Source of the DNA: an uncultured Roseburia sp.
Lineage (GTDB): Bacteria; Bacillota; Clostridia; Lachnospirales; Lachnospiraceae
Direction: 5' to 3'
DNA length: 24,223 nt
NCBI GenBank assembly: GCA_934307185.1
Contig: CAKRCJ010000005.1
Location: 1-24,223, forward strand
Of this stretch, positions 21,781 through 24,223 are shown one piece after another (the first letter of the stretch is position 1; each line of letters opens with the position of its first letter). A model generated the notes under the pieces. That model ran no database searches. It saw only the letters and a program-made list of their open reading frames with translations, and was not told where the DNA came from. The position numbers and the translations under genes are program-made.

Positions 21781-23805
21781 TTAATTCAAACATAAATATG
21801 CTATATGCTCTAATACTATATTCGTACACTCTTTTTGTACATCTGGCGCATTTACACTCTTTCCATCCTTATCTGTAAGGTATGTAACATATTCAACCAA
21901 TTTAAACCTACCATCATATCTGACTTCATTAGGATTACAAAAATAAAATCTATAATTTTCATTTACCAACGCTGCCCGATAGTAATCATTTGGGTGTAAG
22001 CTTTCTGTAAGTGTCCATTTTCTTCCTTGCCCTCCAAATATTTTTGGAAGTCTTCCTGATACATTATTTTCGTTATAGTTTATTCCTGCTAGTTTACACA
22101 TAATCGCTGTATAGTCTAGCAATGACATTATCTCATTTGTTTGACCAATATGCTGTCCATCCCTAAACATATAGGCAATATTACTTCTCTCTGGTCCTAA
22201 AAATTGCCCACCATCAGGTATCAAATATCCCTGACCATGATCGGAAAATAGTGAAATTATTATTTCATCATCTTCATAAGTATCTTCTAAAAATTGAAAT
22301 AACATACCTAAATATCTATCTATATATGTCATCATTTTTTCGTATTGATGTTGTTTTGAACTATCATACGATTGTTTTACAGATGTCATTCCACCTTGTT
22401 TAACATCTCTGTCTTTTACATTTAAACTCGTCGCTACGCTTGTTGGAAGTATTAACTCATCTACAACATCATGTAAATCACCAATGGTCATCCAAACAAA
22501 TTGATTTACCTCTTTCAATGCATCTATCTCATCTATGACATTCCCTATCATTTTTTCTACCGAAAATCCTACATGTTGAAGCTGATAAATAAATCGATCA
22601 CACCCCCTTATATATCCATATGATGGAATTATACGACGATCCCCTGAAAAAATACTTGTATGGTATCCTTCCTGATGAAAGTATTCCATTAATGTTTTTA
22701 CATCATCTGGAAGTTTCCAGTCGATTTCATTATGAAACATCATATGCTGTACCGTCGATAACCCCGACATTGCTCCCGCTATACTCGGATATGTCCATTC
22801 TCCAGAACTATACGCCTGTGTACATATCAAGCCTTTTTCAAAATATCTTGCTGTATTTGGCATAAGTTCTACAAATCTTCCATTATTTAACAATACCTGT
22901 GCTAATCCATCCACAAAAATATTTAAAATAAGTTTCTTTTTTTCCTTGTCTTTTCTTATCGGTATTGGCTCACCATAATAACATTTATCTGAAGATACAA
23001 TCGAACTTCCCCCACATACTCGATAATAATAGAAATTCTTAGCCTGACGTTGCAAACACTTTACATCCTCATGTTGTTCATGATGTATCAGATGCAATGT
23101 ATTTACTTTTTCCACAGCTATTGGAACAATCCACTCTTCTGGTTCCTTTGGCAATTGTAAATGTGTATCTTCTAATACTGTTCTAATTTCTGTTTTTAAC
23201 TCAATTGCCGTTTTATTATTTAATGCATTAATAATATAATTAGGTACCTGATATACCCCAATATATTTTTTTTCATATTCAAAATAATAATCTCCTATTA
23301 TATTTTGAAAAGAACAGAATCTACGCTCTTTATAGCCAAATTGATTTACCTCACATCCAAGCATATTAGGAATTGCTTCCTGAATTAATAATTTTCTTTC
23401 TTTTTCTGGCAATAATTTAATTGATTCTTCCAAATGTTTTAATACTGTTTGCATTGATTTTTCACATATCGGTACTATATCCTTTTCCTCTGCATAACCA
23501 GCTAAAAATTTAGTAATAGAATAATGCCTATATGCCTCTAAATATTTTGACTGCATTTCGCATACTTTTGCCAAATTGAAATGAACAATAATTAAATACG
23601 GATTTCTTCTTAATGCAACTTTTGCAATATTGTAGGCATCCTCTAATTTATTTCCCTGAACAAGCAATTCTATTTCCATTGCATATACATCTACATCTTT
23701 AGGAAATTCATTTCTATAATTCGATATATATTGTTCTTTTTCATCATACGAAACTTCCTTTTCAAAAAGTACGTTCCACACCAATTGTTTTGTAATTTTT
23801 TCCAT
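21781..23805 (-). CDS. Cytoplasmic TPR protein with alkaline-phosphatase/sulfatase-fold domain
   Basis: A 674-residue protein without signal peptide or membrane segments. Residues 20-130 are TPR-like (VYAMEIELLVQGNKLEDAYN, then FNLAKVCEMQSKYLEAYRHY). Residues about 290-670 carry the metalloenzyme signature of the alkaline phosphatase superfamily: NIFVDGLAQ (Asp299), EWTYPSIAGAMSG with Thr338 as the likely nucleophile, IGDLHD (443-446) and FSDHGQGY (Asp522, His523). Such enzymes include sulfatases, phosphoglycerol transferases and phosphoethanolamine transferases, but these usually act outside the membrane. A soluble TPR form inside a flagellin/phosphonate locus could be a phospho- or phosphono-transferase or hydrolase acting on a cytoplasmic glycan or flagellin. 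It begins 43 nt after the PseC-like gene. Function is inferred only from fold and context. Confidence 0.75.
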   Translation of the reverse strand: MEKITKQLVWNVLFEKEVSYDEKEQYISNYRNEFPKDVDVYAMEIELLVQGNKLEDAYNIAKVALRRNPYLIIVHFNLAKVCEMQSKYLEAYRHYSITKFLAGYAEEKDIVPICEKSMQTVLKHLEESIKLLPEKERKLLIQEAIPNMLGCEVNQFGYKERRFCSFQNIIGDYYFEYEKKYIGVYQVPNYIINALNNKTAIELKTEIRTVLEDTHLQLPKEPEEWIVPIAVEKVNTLHLIHHEQHEDVKCLQRQAKNFYYYRVCGGSSIVSSDKCYYGEPIPIRKDKEKKKLILNIFVDGLAQVLLNNGRFVELMPNTARYFEKGLICTQAYSSGEWTYPSIAGAMSGLSTVQHMMFHNEIDWKLPDDVKTLMEYFHQEGYHTSIFSGDRRIIPSYGYIRGCDRFIYQLQHVGFSVEKMIGNVIDEIDALKEVNQFVWMTIGDLHDVVDELILPTSVATSLNVKDRDVKQGGMTSVKQSYDSSKQHQYEKMMTYIDRYLGMLFQFLEDTYEDDEIIISLFSDHGQGYLIPDGGQFLGPERSNIAYMFRDGQHIGQTNEIMSLLDYTAIMCKLAGINYNENNVSGRLPKIFGGQGRKWTLTESLHPNDYYRAALVNENYRFYFCNPNEVRYDGRFKLVEYVTYLTDKDGKSVNAPDVQKECTNIVLEHIAYLCLN

Positions 23806-23848
23806 TATAACGTTCCCTCATTTGCAATCCCATAAAAAATAAAATTTA

Positions 23849-24223
23849 TTACTCATTCTTTGTACATTCACAAACCTGTTGTATCACATAATCCTGTTCT
23901 TCCATTGTAAGTGTCGGATATAACGGTAAACTGATAATATGTGAGTAAATCTCCTCCGCATTCCTACAATGAACATCTTTATATCCATGTTCCTGATAAT
24001 AAGGGTGCATATAAACAGGAATATAATGTACATTCACTGCAATTCCGTGTTCTCTTAATGCCTCAAATACTTTTCTTCTGTCACAGTTTGTTACCTGTAC
24101 AATATAAAGGTGCCAGCCGCTCTCTGTCTCCGGCAGCTGATATGGTGTGATAATATTTTCACAATCAGCAAACGCTTCATTATAGCGCGCTACGATTTCT
24201 TTTCTACGTTCCAAAAATCTGTC
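23849..24223 (-). CDS. pseC: PseC-like DegT/DnrJ/EryC1 aminotransferase, C-terminal part
   Basis: The reading frame is open through the right edge (DRFLERRKEIVARYNEAF), so this is the C-terminal 124 residues of a larger gene and not a complete protein. The fold-type I sugar aminotransferase ending is clear: SGWHLYIVQV, LREHGIAVNVHYIPVYMHPY and RNAEEIYSHIISLPLYPTLT. NVHYIPV followed by PYYQ is the pattern I associate with PseC, which aminates the UDP-4-keto sugar in pseudaminic acid synthesis, a common flagellin sugar. A different perosamine- or legionaminate-type aminotransferase is possible. The PLP-binding lysine lies outside the window. Confidence 0.8.
   Translation of the reverse strand, partial: DRFLERRKEIVARYNEAFADCENIITPYQLPETESGWHLYIVQVTNCDRRKVFEALREHGIAVNVHYIPVYMHPYYQEHGYKDVHCRNAEEIYSHIISLPLYPTLTMEEQDYVIQQVCECTKNE

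Overview
The window looks like part of a flagellin and surface-glycan modification island from a motile, low-GC Firmicute, most likely a Lachnospiraceae relative such as Roseburia or Agathobacter. That assignment is inferred from the flagellin sequence, sigma-28-type promoters, purine-rich Shine-Dalgarno sites, TTG starts and the accessory gene families, not from any database match. Apart from the first gene, every identifiable protein-coding gene is on the minus strand.

Layout. Positions 1-1583 hold a leftward promoter for an off-window gene and a FliD-like (filament-cap-like) gene with its own sigma-28 promoter. A 105-nt palindromic bidirectional terminator separates it from a convergent operon at 1713-5954: flagellin followed by two CgeB/Glyco_trans_1_2-type glycosyltransferases. 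Positions 6048-9704 contain a deletion-ridden copy and an intact copy of an AAA-ATPase/PD-(D/E)XK gene, flanking a SunS-like family 2 glycosyltransferase with TPRs. At 9847-10818 is an Rpn-type nuclease gene with a 12-bp tandem repeat and a strong in-frame internal start.

Positions 10923-20238 carry a complete route to 2-aminoethylphosphonate (AEP) and its nucleotidyl activation. PEP mutase (pepM) carries an N-terminal cytidylyltransferase-like domain. Phosphonopyruvate decarboxylase (ppd) overlaps a fused AEP transaminase-nucleotidyltransferase. Between ppd and pepM sits an AT-rich five-gene cassette: phosphoesterase, SDR epimerase, nucleotidyltransferase, LDH/MDH-like Rossmann protein and C-methyltransferase-like enzyme. 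A relic of a second ppd 3' end still overlaps the pepM start by ATGA, so the ancestral order was very probably aepT-ppd-pepM and the cassette is a later insertion or replacement.

Positions 20275-21763 are gene debris: an orphan TPR domain, a beheaded radical-SAM C-terminus, a 45-codon remnant and a possible IS 5' end. Then come a cytoplasmic TPR plus alkaline-phosphatase/sulfatase-fold protein (21781-23805) and the C-terminal part of a PseC-like aminotransferase (pseudaminic acid pathway) running off the right edge.

Working model (inference): flagellin is decorated in the cytoplasm by the local glycosyltransferases with a glycan that may include pseudaminic-type sugars and a CMP-activated phosphonate. 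The cassette would add or change a second activated, possibly C-methylated building block. Phosphonate decoration of flagella is the most novel possibility here and is directly testable.
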